Positions 49,930 to 62,363 are shown, numbered from the stretch's first letter. The stretch: 64,000 bases of DNA from Anodontia alba (GCA_964016985.1 OZ024827.1:77330335-77394334), one strand, 5' to 3'. Notes: generated by a model from the letters alone, not told the origin. Made by a program: numbers and translations.

Positions 49930-52900
49930 AAAAAGAAGAAGATAAAGGTGATACCTTTGACAATCGGTGCATGGAATGTGCGCATCTTAATGGGCAGTGC
50001 TGGCAGACGTAGCACAGCTAGAACAGCTCTAGTTGGTACAGAACTTGATCGGTAAAAAGTCGAGATTGCACCTCTTGGTTCTGAGTGAGACTCGCCTTGC
50101 AGAGGAAGGGCTATTAAAAGAAGTCTGGAGTGGACGCAAGAAGGAAGAGCGGCGTGAAGCAGGAGTAGTTTTAGCCATCAAATCACACCTTGTCAGCAAG
50201 CTCTCAGGACTTCCAAAAGGCATAAACGACCGCCTGATGACGTTGAGACTTCCCTTATCTGGTAAGAGGCAATCAACTATTGTAAGTGCCTATGCACCCA
50301 CAATGACCAACCCAAATGAGGTCAAAGACAAGTTCTATGATGATCTGGATTCTGTGATTTCTGCTACACCCCGGACAGACAAACTCATCCTTCTGGGAGA
50401 CTTCAGTGGTAGAATGGGCACAGACCACCAAACCTGGGAAGGAGTGATTGGGATTGAAGGAATAGGTCAGTGCAATAGCAATGACCTCTTCCTTTTGAAG
50501 AAGTGTGCAGAGCATGAACTGCTGATCACTAACACAGTCTTCCGTCTGCCAATTCGCAACAAGACGTAACGGATGCATCGTCGCTCCAAACATATGCATC
50601 TCATTGATTATGTCATAGTACAAAGGAATGACAGACAGGATATCAGAGTGACAAACACTGTGTGGTGCAGACTGCTGGACAGATCACAGGCTTGTTGGCA
50701 GCAAACTGAACCTGCGCATTCTGCCTGCACGGCGACCACAAGGCAAGAAAGTGCCAAAGAGACTGGATGTCTCTAAGCTGAAACAATACAGCAAGAGACA
50801 AGCCTTCATTAATGATATCTGCAGCCGATTAGATACAATGGAACTCCGTTCAGATGACCCAGAAGAGAACTAGACCGTCTTCAGAGACACCTTCCACTCT
50901 TCAGCAATGGATTCCCTAGGACTAGTATCTCGCAAATACCAAGACTGGTTTGACGAGAATGACGAAGAAATCCAGGGACTCCTTAAAGAGAAATATCAAA
51001 CATAAGGTATACCGTAGTAATACCAGCTCAGTATCTAATAAGGTGGCATACTCAAATATATGCAAGACAGTCCAGACTAGTCTCAGAGATATTCAAGACC
51101 CTGGCTTAGCAGTAAGGCTGATGAAATCTAGTCCTTTGCAGATAGAAATGATATGATGAAGTTCTTTGATGCGCTAAAGACAGTTTATGCTCCCCAGAGC
51201 TCAAGAACTACCCCTCTTCTCAGTGCAGATGGAACTAGTTTTCTGACTGACAAAGAGGCTATCTTGAAAAGATGGGTTGAGCACTTTGATAGTGTTCTTA
51301 ATCGGCCAGCATCTATCAATGATAATGCTATCAACAGATTATCACAGGTGGAATGTAATCGGTTACTTGATGAGTTCCCAACCGTCGCTGAAACAGTGAA
51401 AGCAATAAAATTTCTGTCATCTGCAAGGCTCCAGGATCAGATGCAATGCCTGGTAAGATCTACAAAGCAGGAGGAACTCCAGTTGCAAAGAAGATGACAG
51501 AGATATTTCACATTATGTGGAGAAAAGAAGCCATCCCTTAAGAATTCAAGGATGCGTCAATTATCCAACTATTCAAACGGAAAGGTAATCCTTAGTTGTG
51601 TGATAATCATCTTTTTATTATCAATTGCTGGGAAGGTCCTTGCAAGAATTATACTTAACTGACTTAATGAACACCTTGAACAGTCAGGGCTTCTGCCAGG
51701 AAGTCAGTGTGGATTCAGAAAGGACAGACGAACAATTAACAAGATCTTCACAGCAAGGCAGCTTCAAGAGAAATGCTCGGAACAGAACATGGACCTTTAC
51801 ATGACCTTTGTTGAACTTACCAAGGCATTTGATACAGTCAGTCGTGAGGGTGTTTGGAAAATTATGGCAAAGTTTGGCTGTCCGACCAAGTTCATAGCAA
51901 TGGTGAGGCAGTTCCACGATGGTATGCTTACACGGGTCCAAAATGATGGTGAGTTTTCTGATCCACTCCCTGTGACAAATGGTGTCAAGCAAGGCTGCGT
52001 ACTAGCCCCAACTCTGTTCAGCATGATGTTCTCTGCCTGCTTATATCTGCTTTCTGGGATGGTGCCAATAGTATACGTAATAGGTATCGCTTTGATGGGA
52101 AGCTTTTCAACCTAAGAAGGTTGAAGCCAAATCCAAGGTGCAGACAGAGATGCTAGACGAGTTCCTCTTTTCTGATGACATGGCAAAGGGTTTTCCAATA
52201 GAAGAGAAGCTATGACCTTACAATTAGCATAAAAAAGACCGAGGTAGTTTATCGGCCAGCACCTGGAAAGCCTTACAAGGAGCCCACAAATACAGTGAAA
52301 GGTCAAAGATTGCAAGTGGTAGACATGTTCACCTACCTTGGAAGCATATTCTCAAGAGTCGCGCACATTGATGATGAAGTCAATGCCAGGATTGCCAAAG
52401 CTAGTGCAGCATTTGGCCGACTACGTGGTAGTGTTTGGGATCGAAATGGAATCAGGCTTGACACAAAGCTGAAAGTCTACAAAGCTGTGGTGCTACCAAC
52501 ACTATTGTATGCATGCGAAACGTGGACAGTTTACCAAGGCAGGTCAAAAGACTGAACTACTTCCATACAAGCTGTCTTAGAAAATTTTTAAAGATTAAGC
52601 GGCAAGACACAGGTCCTGAAAAGGACAATGATGCAGAGTGTACATACTCTTCTGAAACTGGCACAGTTAAGACGGACAGGCCATGTTACCAGGATGCCTG
52701 AGGAACGTTTGCCTAAGCAAATCCTCTATGGATAACTAGAAAAGGGCAAACGCTCCCATGGTGGTCTGAAGAAGCGATACAAAGACACCCTCAAAGCCTC
52801 CCTCAAGGATTTAAATATACCAGCAGAGTCATGGGAACAAATTGCACAGGACTGAGCAAAGTGGCGAGGTCTCATCAGAGGAGCTGCTAGTGAATATGAG

Positions 52901-53065
52901 GCAAAAAATATCAGCGAAGCCGAGCAGAAACGTGCACAGCAAAACGTCAGAGCTAAGGCATCACCAACAGAGCTGTCTTGCTCTGACCTCTGTTGTTCAA
53001 TCTGCAACAGACAGTTTAGAGCTAGAATTGGTCTAATGAGCCATCTTAGAACACACAAACAGTAG
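49930..53065 (+). pseudogene. LINE ORF: AP endonuclease + reverse transcriptase + C2H2 finger, multiply broken
   Basis: Domains follow in order with frameshifts between. Endonuclease: IGAWNVR at about 49970, LSETRLAEEG at about 50075, SAYAPTM at 50290, LGDFSGRMGTDHQTW at 50395 (the usual GDFN has Ser) and HLIDYVIV at 50590; the following frame is lost, so the last catalytic His region is not readable. RT: FVELTKAFDTVSREG at 51810, NGVKQGCVLAPTLFS at 51980 and FLFSDDMAKGF at about 52165 (FADD changed to FSDD). Then YLGSIFSRVAHIDDEVNARI at 52340 and LPTLLYACETWTVY at 52495. It ends with CSICNRQF ... SHLRTH (C-x2-C-x12-H-x3-H) and TAG at 53063. The architecture resembles RTE-like elements often mis-annotated as craniofacial development protein 2-like; clade assignment is tentative. 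At least six frame breaks or stops, and segments are missing compared with what the domains require. Confidence 0.87.
52975..53065 (+). other. C2H2 zinc-finger coding segment at LINE C-terminus
   Basis: Frame ending at 53065 encodes a canonical finger with C-x2-C-x12-H-x3-H spacing. It is out of frame with the neighbouring 52842-53036 ORF, so a frameshift separates it from the RT part. A likely nucleic-acid-binding tail of the retrotransposon protein. Confidence 0.82.
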
Positions 53066-53604
53066 CATTTCTCGCATGTGATTAAGACTGGTCGTTGTCA
53101 GTTATGACAGACGAACTATTATTAGTGACCTTCAAATTATTCCTGTCTGGTCTATATGTTGCTTTTCGAGTTCTAGTGAGGACGCTCACTGTGGAGATAA
53201 AATACGTATACCTAAGAAGACATATATACCTGTACCAAGATCTCATGAGTGTCTACACGTACATAACTGCTGTTAGATGAACGGGTCTGAAAATGATTTA
53301 TCAAGTTGCCAAAAAATCAAACCATTCATTTTCCTTAGCAATCAGCAAGACATTGTGTGTTCAAATACATTTATCCGTAAAAGCAGATGGTAAGCTAAAG
53401 CTGGGTATGATAATTAATGACAGTGAACACACTTGGTAGTTTTGCTCCATTTCTACCAGGGATACAACTTGAGTTGTAATTCACTTATTTATTCTGTAAC
53501 AACCTGTTGCAAAGGGAGCCAAATCTTTTCTTTTTAGAGTAGACCAGTTTTAAGAGGTTGACAAATGTTTTGATACATTTACCTCCCCTGAAAGCTTAAC
53601 ATTT
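53066..53604. other. LINE 3' flank and unassigned DNA; N-like fragment near 53510
   Basis: GGAGCCAAATCTTTTCTTTT then TAGAGTAGACCAGTTTT at 53515-53555 is half of an N element. No poly-A tail obvious for the LINE. Confidence 0.4.
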
Positions 53605-53705
53605 CCTTAAGTATGTTGAGTGTACTCATTCAAATCGCTTTGATCAGGTGATTCTAATGAGTAAACACAACATAAATTTTCATCATAAAATAAGAGTTTC
53701 CCGAA
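53605..53705 (-). mobile_element. C-family core fragment
   Basis: TATGTTGAGTGTACTCATTC, then AGGTGATTCTAATGAGTA and ATTTTCATCATAAAATAAG, the inverse of the middle of C elements. Termini absent. Confidence 0.65.
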
Positions 53706-54015
53706 ATATCCCGAACTAGACAAAGTGCCAAGTGGAGCACATATACCCCAGGTCAGTGTCATCGCCTCTACTGGAAATGGCTATATCTATAGCATTGACT
53801 TTTCCTATATACAGCCCATTGATAATGTGAAATGATAACTGAACTTTGATAGATGTAGAATAAAATCTGATATTTGACAACATTAGCTTCAGCTGGTGTT
53901 AAGTGCCGTGTGGTTGCTGTAGGCTTTCCCGTACGTCACCACAGTGCAATTAATATTTATTATCCTGGTTCTGTGGGATGAATGAGTTCATTCCGGATTG
54001 CTTTGAATATGTAGT
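53706..54015. other. no feature recognised
   Basis: No repeat or ORF seen. Confidence 0.4.
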
Positions 54016-54295
54016 CATCACGAAAACATACCTATATAATTTTGACTCCCTTAAACCCCACTTTTATATAGTAAAACTGAGGTTTACAGGGGATATACAT
54101 TAGTTCCTTATTTCTGCTCAAAAACATAGATTATGGGTACTCGTTAGAACCGCCTCAGTGAGGCGGTTCTAATGAGTACCCACAATCTATGTTTTGAGCA
54201 AAAATGTAAAAACAATCAGATTTTAATCATCTGAACACTTGCACTTTTTGCTGGTGAAAATTTCAATATATTTGAATAGGTATGTTTTCGTAATG
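54016..54295 (-). mobile_element. A-family foldback MITE, copy 10
   Basis: CATCACGAAAACATACCTAT to GGTATGTTTTCGTAATG. Tip GCCTCAGTGAGGC; the right arm has one G-to-A change (CTAATGAGTACCC). Confidence 0.92.
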
Positions 54296-54529
54296 TTCTG
54301 CTTAAAGATACGTTAAAGGGCGTCAATAGTTTTGCATTAATAATTATCGCTCATGTACAGACTGAATAAAACAGAGTCTGGCATATTCATATATTGTATG
54401 ATTTCCTGCTCCCAAAGGGTATCATTTTAAGAGCACATTGTAAATCATTGTAACTAAATACTGACAAAAATGTATTAATTATTTATCGTTGTTACAACTA
54501 GAATATTATGATCACATAGGTAGCTAATA

Positions 54530-55360
54530 CAGATGCTGAGTCAGCATGGCAAGAAAAAACGTTATGTGAAGTTTTAAGGTTTTAGCCATTATAGTTGATG
54601 ATGAGATCACAAGGGTCATGGTGTAATCTGGCAAAGTAAATGGAGCGTGAAATATAGGTCAATGTCACTGGGTCAAAACATATGCTTAGTCAGCATGTCA
54701 AGAAGAAACATTTTGTAAAGTTTGAAGGTTCAAGCAAGTATAGTTGATGAGGTCAAAAGGGTCATTGTATAATCTGACAAAGTCAGTGGAGCATCAAATA
54801 TAGGTAAAGGTCACTGGTCACGGTGTATATGCTGTCAGCATATCAAGACAAAAGATAATGTAAAATTTGAAAGTTCTAGGCACTATAGTTGCTGCGATTA
54901 CAAGGGATATGGTATACTCTGACAAAATCAATGGAGCGTAAAATATAGGTCAAGGTAACTGGTCAATGTGTATGCAGAGAGAGCATGTCAAAAAGAAATA
55001 TTATGTGAAGTTTGAAGGTACCAGATACTATAGTTGCCGAGATCACAAGGGCCATCGTATAATCTGACAAAGTTAATGGAGCGTGAAATATAAGTCAAGG
55101 GCACTGTCGGCATGTTAAGGAAAAACAGTATGTGAAATTTGAAGATTCTACGCACTATAGTTTATGAGATCACAAGGGCCATCGTATGGTCTAAATAAAT
55201 CAATGAAGCATGAAGTATAGATCAAGGTCACTGGGTCAAGGTGTATTTTCAGTCAGCATGTCAAGAAGAAAAGTTTGAAAGTTTGAAGGTTCTAGCAACT
55301 ATAGTTGCTGAGATCGCAGTGAAAAGTATGATGAAAATTATATGTATGTGACCTTACCCT
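54530..55360 (+). repeat. ~145-bp degenerate tandem array, six units
   Basis: Anchors GTCAGCATGTCAAGAAGAAA near 54538, 54690, 54836, 54976, 55104 and 55254. Each is followed by GTTTGAAGGTTCTAG, ACTATAGTTG, GAGATCACAAGGG and GGAGCGTGAAATATAGGTCA. No coding frame persists between units. Confidence 0.9.
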
Positions 55361-57964
55361 TAGGCTCACGCTAGCCAACAGAGATGGCGGTAATTAAAAT
55401 TTTAGTCCTATATCTACCATCATGTCAAATATGATTGAAGTCCATCGAAGTGTCTTTATATGATATAAAGTCTTATAAACTTTGACCCTTGTGTCTAACG
55501 CGCGTACGAACGAACAGAAAAACGAATACTATAATCCCCTTGGCATACAAGTATGCCGGAGTTATAAATATTTATTTCCTCGAGCTGTTGGAAGAATGCA
55601 AAAACGAGTTCTAATCAGCCACGGTAAACAAACCATGGATGTTCGAGTCATTGACGTTTTATTATAAAGAAAGAAAGAAAGAAAAAAATGCTATTAAAAC
55701 GTATGAAAATTAATTATCCCTTTTAGAATAAATGATTATATAAAAGTATCTTTACTTTTATTTCTTTACTTATATTTCAGAACTCCTCTGCTAGTTCTGC
55801 ACAAACGCAAGAAAGAGGTCAACAGTCCTTGATACATTCTGTAAAAGAAACGTTGTTGGCATTGTTATAGACATGATGCCCAAGGAGAGCCGTTAAATTC
55901 AACACAACGCAGAAATAGTGACACTATGAAAAAAAAAAAAAAAAAAAAACAAGAACGGAACAAAGCCTTCCCAAAGTAAAGGAACATGAATGGTTTTGAG
56001 GCCTAAAATGGCCGACACCAAAACACTTTCTCGAAATCAGAAGAAACATACAAAATGAAATGGGGTCAACAGCAAGAATCAAAAGGGTACAGGTGTGCAG
56101 GTCAGCAAGCAGAAATGCACAAATAGTACTTCCCTTGTAAAAAGAAATAGATCAGCCTAGTGTATCTTGTCCCTTTCCTGTGTTCTCAACCTCTGAGATG
56201 CACCATGCCATGTTTTTCTCTTAGAGAATTTCACCCCCACCTTCCCGACTATTACTACATCAAAGTCGGGTTAGAGGGGAATTGCATTTCCATATGTTTC
56301 TGATGACCGAGACCATAAAACTCTGCCCAGATGCCAATAAAATGATGCTCTGTAAGTAATACTGATAAGACAGTTAACTAGAAACTAACACACAAAATTC
56401 TTGAATATAAAACACAAATAAGTAGCTCAAAACCGTTTCCAAAATCTACATCTGCGTAAAAAATTAATCAAATTCCACATTTGAAATGGTTTCCTATGTT
56501 AAAAAATAAAGATGTTATGACTTTATTGTACAGTGCAGGGAACCAGTGTTATCAGAGTAAAGTAGTCTCCCAGGTAAATCTAGTAATACCACCTGTTGTG
56601 AACAGGCTCATTAGTGTAGGAGAGTTGAGGGCAGTAGCCATAAAATATCTGGTTGAATTATCAGTTGAGCATGAATTTTTTTCCTTCGTTTTTTTCAAGA
56701 GAAAAACTTGTCATGCGTAGCCTTATGTCATATTCATGTTTGTTTGCATACCTTTAAGTGCCATCTTGATTGTGGTATGTAATTATGATTAACGATTAAA
56801 TACGCCCGTCACATGAGACAAGAGGGCATTATATTTCTTCTGAAAATAGGATCAATTTATTTTGAGGCCCTTTTAAGTATCGTTAGGGAGTACAGTGCTG
56901 CATTTGTCTGTAGCTTTAAAGGTGAAGCTCAATATTATCCAGCCTGCTATTATCAAACTTTATCTATTCTCTTTTCATCCAAAGGGCCTTCTATTTAAAT
57001 ATTTGAAGCATGGTTCTGTCGTGTCTAGATAAAATATAGACACAATGAACAAGCAAAATATCAATCGCCTGATTATTATCAGAATAACAAAACTATAAAA
57101 CAATTATTACTTACTGAATCAAAGGCTTTACGATCTATTTACATTATGAACGATCTCATATTTAGATAAGCATACGGGGGGGTGTACGAAAATATTACAC
57201 GTAGACGCAGTAGCTAGTATAATCCTCTGCATTTCGCCAATAGAGCTGCATGATCAGTAAGTAGCCTTTGACAATGAGCCTTCTCGAACCAGGCAGGTGT
57301 TTATCGTTTGGAACTGCATCATAATTGATGATTAGGTTTCGCACGAGTTGGGGCACACTGCATTGATATACTATCAATTTTCTATAACATATAATACCAA
57401 ACATATGATACTATCGATGGCCTCACTTCAGAGAATTTCTTGAAAAATACAAACATGTTGGCAGATGCATTAATAGTGATTTACAAAATGGATTATACAA
57501 ACATATTCACCAATTAATTTCATTTGGAATTTTAATTAATGATTTAATTAAGTTTATTCCAGTATCCATCTGTGTGAGGAACACACCGGGCTTCATAGTA
57601 ATAGTCGAAAATCTACACAAAACATCAAGGCAAAAGTTCACGAAACGTAGCTCATTCGGTCAAAACGTGGATTTGGTATTTTATGCTAAGCAAGAATGAA
57701 ATACCTTAAGAGTCTTGAAATGTTGATAAACATTTTATGCAGGAACAACAAATAAAGGAAGTAGTCTTTCACAATGTACCTATCAAATGATTATTGCTGC
57801 TATATTTACTTTTATCAAGGCGAAAGCATGTACTTATGCAGAGTCAGTATAATATAGATAACTTAATAGGTGTTATCATTTTTGTGATTGTTCATTGCTC
57901 TCAAGGGCTATATCTCTAAGAATATATTTATCTCCACTACAGCTGTTTCTAGAGCCCGGTTTGC
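55361..57964. other. longest quiet stretch; no gene recognised
   Basis: About 2.6 kb with an (A)22 run at 55929-55949 but none of the families named here, except a possible array tail at 55360-55660 (GAACGAACAGAAAAACG, then ATGTTCGAGTCATTGACG, like a C-type right end). ORFs at 56481, 56813 and 57195 are 60-80 codons without known domains. Confidence 0.4.
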
Positions 57965-58067
57965 CTTCTGAACTGGCATTATGATTAACTCTCAGTGGCT
58001 CTAACTACCCATGCCTAGAACAAATCAACATAGTCCTAAAGATGTTCGAGTTATTGAGGTTCGACTG
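57965..58067 (+). mobile_element. C-family MITE, right end only (copy 6)
   Basis: CTGAACTGGCATTATGATTA, CTCTCAGTGGCTCTAACTAC and GAGGTTCGACTG before TA. Confidence 0.8.
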
Positions 58068-58156
58068 TAATCCTTCGTGTACTTTTGCGTCAAAGGTATG
58101 TTTGTTTCATCCTCTATGGTGCCTATTTTCCAGCCAATCTTGTTTTGTGATCACCT

Positions 58157-58384
58157 CATCACGAAAACACGCCTATACAAATATATAGAAAATTTCACCT
58201 CCAAAAACTGAAATAAAGATATAAAAATCTGATATTTTTCATCGTGGCGGTTCTAACGAGTACCCATAATCTATGTTTTTGAGCAGAAATAAAAAATATA
58301 ATGTGTATCTCTGTAAACCCCAGTTTTACTATAGAAAAAAGGGGTTTAAGGGGGTGAAGATTACATAGGTATGTTTTCGTGGTG
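58157..58384 (+). mobile_element. A-family foldback MITE, copy 11 (one core arm deleted)
   Basis: CATCACGAAAACACGCCTAT to GGTATGTTTTCGTGGTG. The sequence passes from TTTTTCATC straight to GTGGCGGTTCTAACGAGTAC, so the left arm of the main hairpin is gone. Confidence 0.88.
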
Positions 58385-59075
58385 TCACTTGTGGAAGAGC
58401 GGATTAGTCGCTGGGTAAGACGTTTAGTTATAAGTTCTGTCTGTAGATGTGCCTATTCGTTTACTCTTCCTCTCGGTTTAGGAGGTAGACAGCGGTATAT
58501 GAGTGTGGTATTTCCTAAACTTCTTTCTTATTGCTTTACAAGTGGGATAAATGGCTACGCAAACGAAATTGTTTACTTTCTTTTAGACTCTGTTTATTCC
58601 TGTGATAGTATATTAGATAGTTGATACTGATATTGATCTCTTATAAATCAGATATCACCAGCTGTCAAACATGATTGCTAATTGGTAGTATTCAGTGAAA
58701 GACCAGTATCATGTCCGTAGACTGAGTATCAGCTGATACTAATCAAGGACATATGACAAAGGACTGGCTGCACTTTCAGGGGAGCTAACTCTGTCAAAAT
58801 GGTTTTGTCTTTTCTAAAGAAACATACTCTAAACGGAAATGATTTGTTTCCGTTTGGGAGCAATGTTTTTCTCTTTTATAGTAGACCCCGTTTCTATAAG
58901 GGTTTCAATATATAAGAACGCAAAAAGGAAGTCACAACAGTTGTCTTCATTGTACAAAAATGCAGAAAATTTACCTGGCGTATTCAAATCACCATATGTT
59001 AACGGATGAAATTGACTGCAGGAGTAGTCTATGGTCTATGATTTACCAGAAATATTTGCCGTTTCAAACTAAATA
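58385..59075. other. unassigned; N-family copy at about 58800-58910
   Basis: CTCTAAACGGAAATGATTTG with TTTGGGAGCAATGTTTTTCT and ATAGTAGACCCCGTTTCTAT form a diverged N foldback. An 81-codon ORF at 58379 begins inside the A element and is not credible. Confidence 0.5.
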
Positions 59076-59347
59076 CAGTTGACTCTCGTTATCTCGACTT
59101 CAATTATCGAAGTGAAAATCTGGTCCCTGTTTAAACATGAAAATCTAACAACAGATAACAAAATAGGAGCAATTTCTCCTCCTTTTCACAATAGTTTTAA
59201 TATATCTCTGATCTCAGATTACATATTCATTTGTGAAATGTGGTTGTTCGATTTATGTTTCCTCAGTTATGCAAATCTTATATGTCGAGGTACGGATATA
59301 TTGAAGCACTCTAGTCCCGTGGACTTCGAGATAACGAGAGTCGACTG
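59076..59347 (-). mobile_element. B-family MITE, copy 8 (minus orientation)
   Basis: TA-flanked. CAGTTGACTCTCGTTATCTC at the left leads into GAAGTGAAAATCTGGTCCC, the inverse of the usual right side. One core arm is missing (AAATAGGAGCAATTTCTCC only). Confidence 0.85.
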
Positions 59348-59444
59348 TAGGTATTTGAATTACAGAAACCAGTCCAGAGTAAAATACATACATATATATG
59401 CATATGCGGAGACTAATACTGTTTGTTTTCTTGTTCAGAAACTA

Positions 59445-59752
59445 CAGTCGACTCTCGTTATCTCGAAGTCCAAGGAACTTTCTGAAATACTTCGAGATAT
59501 CCGTACATCGACATATCAGAGTTGCAGAATTGAGGAAAAAAAATAATTCGAACAACCACATTTAACAAATATATATAATATGAAGTTAGAGATATATTGA
59601 AACTATTGTGGAAAAGAGGAGAAATTGCTCCTTAGGAGCAATTTCTCCTCTTTTCCACAATATTTTTTTACCTGTTGTTAGATTTTCATGTTAAGGCAGA
59701 GACTAGATTTTCACTTCGAAATAAGCGAGGTCGAGATAACGAGAGTCAACTG
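59445..59752 (+). mobile_element. B-family MITE, copy 9
   Basis: CAGTCGACTCTCGTTATCTC to GATAACGAGAGTCAACTG with TA flanks. Full hairpin, TGTGGAAAAGAGGAGAAATT with its inverse. It lies about 100 bp from copy 8 in opposite orientation. Confidence 0.92.
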
Positions 59753-59769
59753 TATTAAAGTTATTTACC

Positions 59770-60450
59770 TGCAGACGGGTCAAGTTTGCACAGGCAGAAG
59801 AAAAGAGGAACAAACAATAGTCAAACAAACGCCACATATGAAACTACTGACGCACCCATGAACAAAGACGATGCGAAACCTCACCCTTACTTCTGATGCA
59901 GCTCCAAATAACATGTCACATTACGAAAACACGCCTATTCAAATATACTGAAAATTTTACAGCCAAAATAAAAAAGGAAAATTTCCAGATAAAAATTTCT
60001 GATGTGTTTCATATTTCTGCTCAAAACATAGATTGTGGGTACTCGTTAGAACTGCCTCGGCGTACCCACAATCTATGAGTTTTTAGCAAAATTAGAAAAA
60101 TAATGTATATCCCTGTAAACCCTAGTTTTACTATATAAAAGTGGGGTTTAAGGGGGTCAAAATTATATAGGCATGTTTTCGTGATGTATGTTCTGTCCAC
60201 ATAGAGGGTCTCTACCCCATCAGTGAAACATCATAGTGAAACACTGTGATGAAAAAAATCAAAGGGTTCTGTGGCGCTCTGACGCCAGAACATAAAACCA
60301 GAAACATGACCGCTATGGGACCGACCACAGGCATTAATAGTCAGGTGCAAACCTTCTACAACAAATTGAGGAGGGAGCAATGTAAGGACTGACTCACCGT
60401 GATGCAATTAAAGAGGGTTGCAAAATTATCAGCCATAACTGGGTTACATG
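59770..60450 (+). repeat. M-family repeat, split by an A element
   Basis: GGAACAAACAATAGTCAAAC and TTCTGATGCAGCTCCAAATA before the insertion. TCAGTGAAACATCATAGTG, GACCGCTATGGGACCGACC and AACCTTCTACAACAAATTG after it, as at 41560-41930. Confidence 0.6.
59919..60186 (+). mobile_element. A-family foldback MITE, copy 12, nested in M
   Basis: CATTACGAAAACACGCCTAT to GGCATGTTTTCGTGATG. The right core arm is shortened (ACTGCCTCGGCGTACCCAC). Flanks ATAACATGTCA and TATGTTCTG give no unambiguous target duplication. Confidence 0.9.
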
Positions 60451-60469
60451 TAACAACCATATATTTAGT

Positions 60470-60632
60470 TAATAATGCCTGTGCATGGGCATCCGAATAG
60501 GCTCTCTACTGTCTGCAAATAGTTTAACATTTTTTCTCTAAGCATATCTAAATCACATAGCCTGACACACCTAAAATTGAATAAAAAAGGTTTAAATTGT
60601 GGGGGAGTTTATTCAGTCTAAAATGGATTAAA
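60470..60632. mobile_element. P-family repeat, copy 2
   Basis: CTGTCTGCAAATAGTTTAAC, TTTTTCTCTAAGCATATCT, CACATAGCCTGACACACC and GAGTTTATTCAGTCTAAAAT then GGATTAA parallel 32380-32482. Confidence 0.6.
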
Positions 60633-61027
60633 AATAAATCCTCTGACAACTACCATTCTATTTGTGTACGCACACCTCATCCTACAGTTGTTATAAATAG
60701 TGCTTCCAATAGGATGGACATGTTTCCGGTGACGTGCTGCGAACCATATTTTCAGGTAAGACGTGTTTTACAGTCAAAACGTATAGTTATTGGCCGGCGC
60801 GCGAATCGCGCCGGTCTCTTAATAAAGCTTTGGATTTTTATGTACGGAGAAATGTTTGATTAGCGCAGAGCGCAGTTTGGTAAGTTTGAATATGACCTGC
60901 AGTCTATCTTTGGTAAGTTTGACTATGACCTGTGGTCCATACTTAAAAACTTCAAACATATTCATATCTGACGCATGCTAGAATAAGCTTTTAGATAAAA
61001 TCTGGTAAATTATTTAAGTTTTGGCAT

Positions 61028-61060
<33 letters not shown>

Positions 61061-61112
61061 CTTTAATAATAGTGAACAAACTAAATCTCGTGGAGATCCC
61101 AATATGACTAGG
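60633..61112. other. unassigned; 8-bp GC hairpin and (T)32
   Basis: CCGGCGCGCGAATCGCGCCGG at 60794-60814 (8-bp stem, 5-base loop) is the most GC-rich spot nearby. 32 T at 61029-61060. GGTAAGTTTGAATATGACCT and GGTAAGTTTGACTATGACCT form a short direct repeat at 60880-60930. Confidence 0.5.
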
Positions 61113-61390
61113 CATCACGAAAACACGCCTATATAATATTGACCCCCTTAAACCCCACTTTTATATAGTAAAACTGGGGTTTACAGGGGTATACGTTATT
61201 TTCCTTATTTCTACTCAAAACATAGATTGTGAGTACTCATTAGAACCGCCTCGCCGAGGCGGTTCTAACGAGTACCACAATCTATGTTTTGAGCAGAAAT
61301 ATAAAAAAATATTAGAGTTTTTTTATCTGAGAATTTACAGTTTTTGGAGATGAAATTTCCTACATATTTGAATAGGCGTGTTTTCGTAAC
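61113..61390 (-). mobile_element. A-family foldback MITE, copy 13
   Basis: CATCACGAAAACACGCCTAT to GGCGTGTTTTCGTAAC. Tip GCCTCGCCGAGGC. The right arm lacks one C (GAGTACCACAATC). Confidence 0.91.
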
Positions 61391-61991
61391 AATTTGCACA
61401 TTGCACATCAAAGAAATTCATAAAGCTTAATAAAAGCATACATTAAAGAATCACATTGTTGTTCTTTTTTACCTATTACATTGAAATTCATTAAACTTTA
61501 GTATAACCGTGTCCCATATTTCTAAGTAAACATGAACAAAATTTGCGCCGGTACTTAGACGTTTACGTTCAAATAGTTTGTCTTGTACTTATTTCTGCAA
61601 GAACTCAAATTTTGTGGGCACGCATGTTGTGGGCACCTCGGCGAGGTACTATTGATCAGTACCGCAAGATACGTTTTTTATGTTGATATAAGAAAACAAA
61701 TAAAATCGATACATTCTGCTTGGAAAAGATTATCCGTGCAAACCAGTACAGCAATTGACGTGGTCTTTTTAAACGAAAGCATTGAGGGAGTGTGCTTTCG
61801 GCACAGATCCGGGAAGATTGTGTTAGTTGCTCATTACCCGTATACTAAATGCTTTGTATAATTTCAAAGGGAATTTCCCCGTTGACGGCTATGTAGCCAT
61901 GTCGAATTTCTTTATTCGCTGGGTCAGTAATTTTCAGAATCTTGTACTCTTCAACAACATCTGTCCTTTCTCGCTGGTTTTCCAAAATGCT
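61391..61991. other. no gene recognised; possible A-type core trace
   Basis: GTGGGCACCTCGGCGAGGTA at about 61628 looks like a remnant of the GCCTCGGCGAGGC tip. The 92-codon ORF at 61583-61861 is open but shows no domain I know. Confidence 0.4.
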
Positions 61992-62221
61992 ATAACCCAT
62001 TTATGCCTAGCGTCCCATAAAAGGGACATTGGCAAACAGTGTAGACACAGATCAGACGCCGCAGAACGCGGCGTCTGATCTGGGTCTGCACTGTTTGCAT
62101 TAAATACAGGAATTTCTATAAAACATTGTAATGATAAAAGCTAACCAGACACCCTTTATATTGGAAAGGCACCGGTCCGAAGAGTGAAGGTAGAAGAGTC
62201 CATTTGGCATAAATGGGTTAA
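61992..62221 (+). mobile_element. F-family TTAA MITE, copy 6 (reference copy)
   Basis: Left (A)TAACCCATTTATGCC, right GGCATAAATGGGTTAA. Core GCAAACAGTGTAGACACAGA, TCAGACGCCGC, tip AGAAC, then the inverse to CACTGTTTGC at 62099. The right half has CTAACCAGACACCCTTTATA and GGTCCGAAGAGTGAAGGTA. Confidence 0.9.
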
Positions 62222-62363
62222 TCGTTCTGAATATGTATACGCTTTTATTGATGCTACCAAACAGGGGACTCATCGCTGATTTCCAATAAAATTATGTCTA
62301 TTTTGTACAAGGGTGACAAAACTGTGCTGATTATGTTGAGACGTCGAGAACGTCTGGACGAGT

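Noticed and set aside
61583..61861. 92-codon ORF as a host gene
   Set aside because: No recognisable domain, no splice-site pattern I can defend, and a likely A-core remnant near its start.
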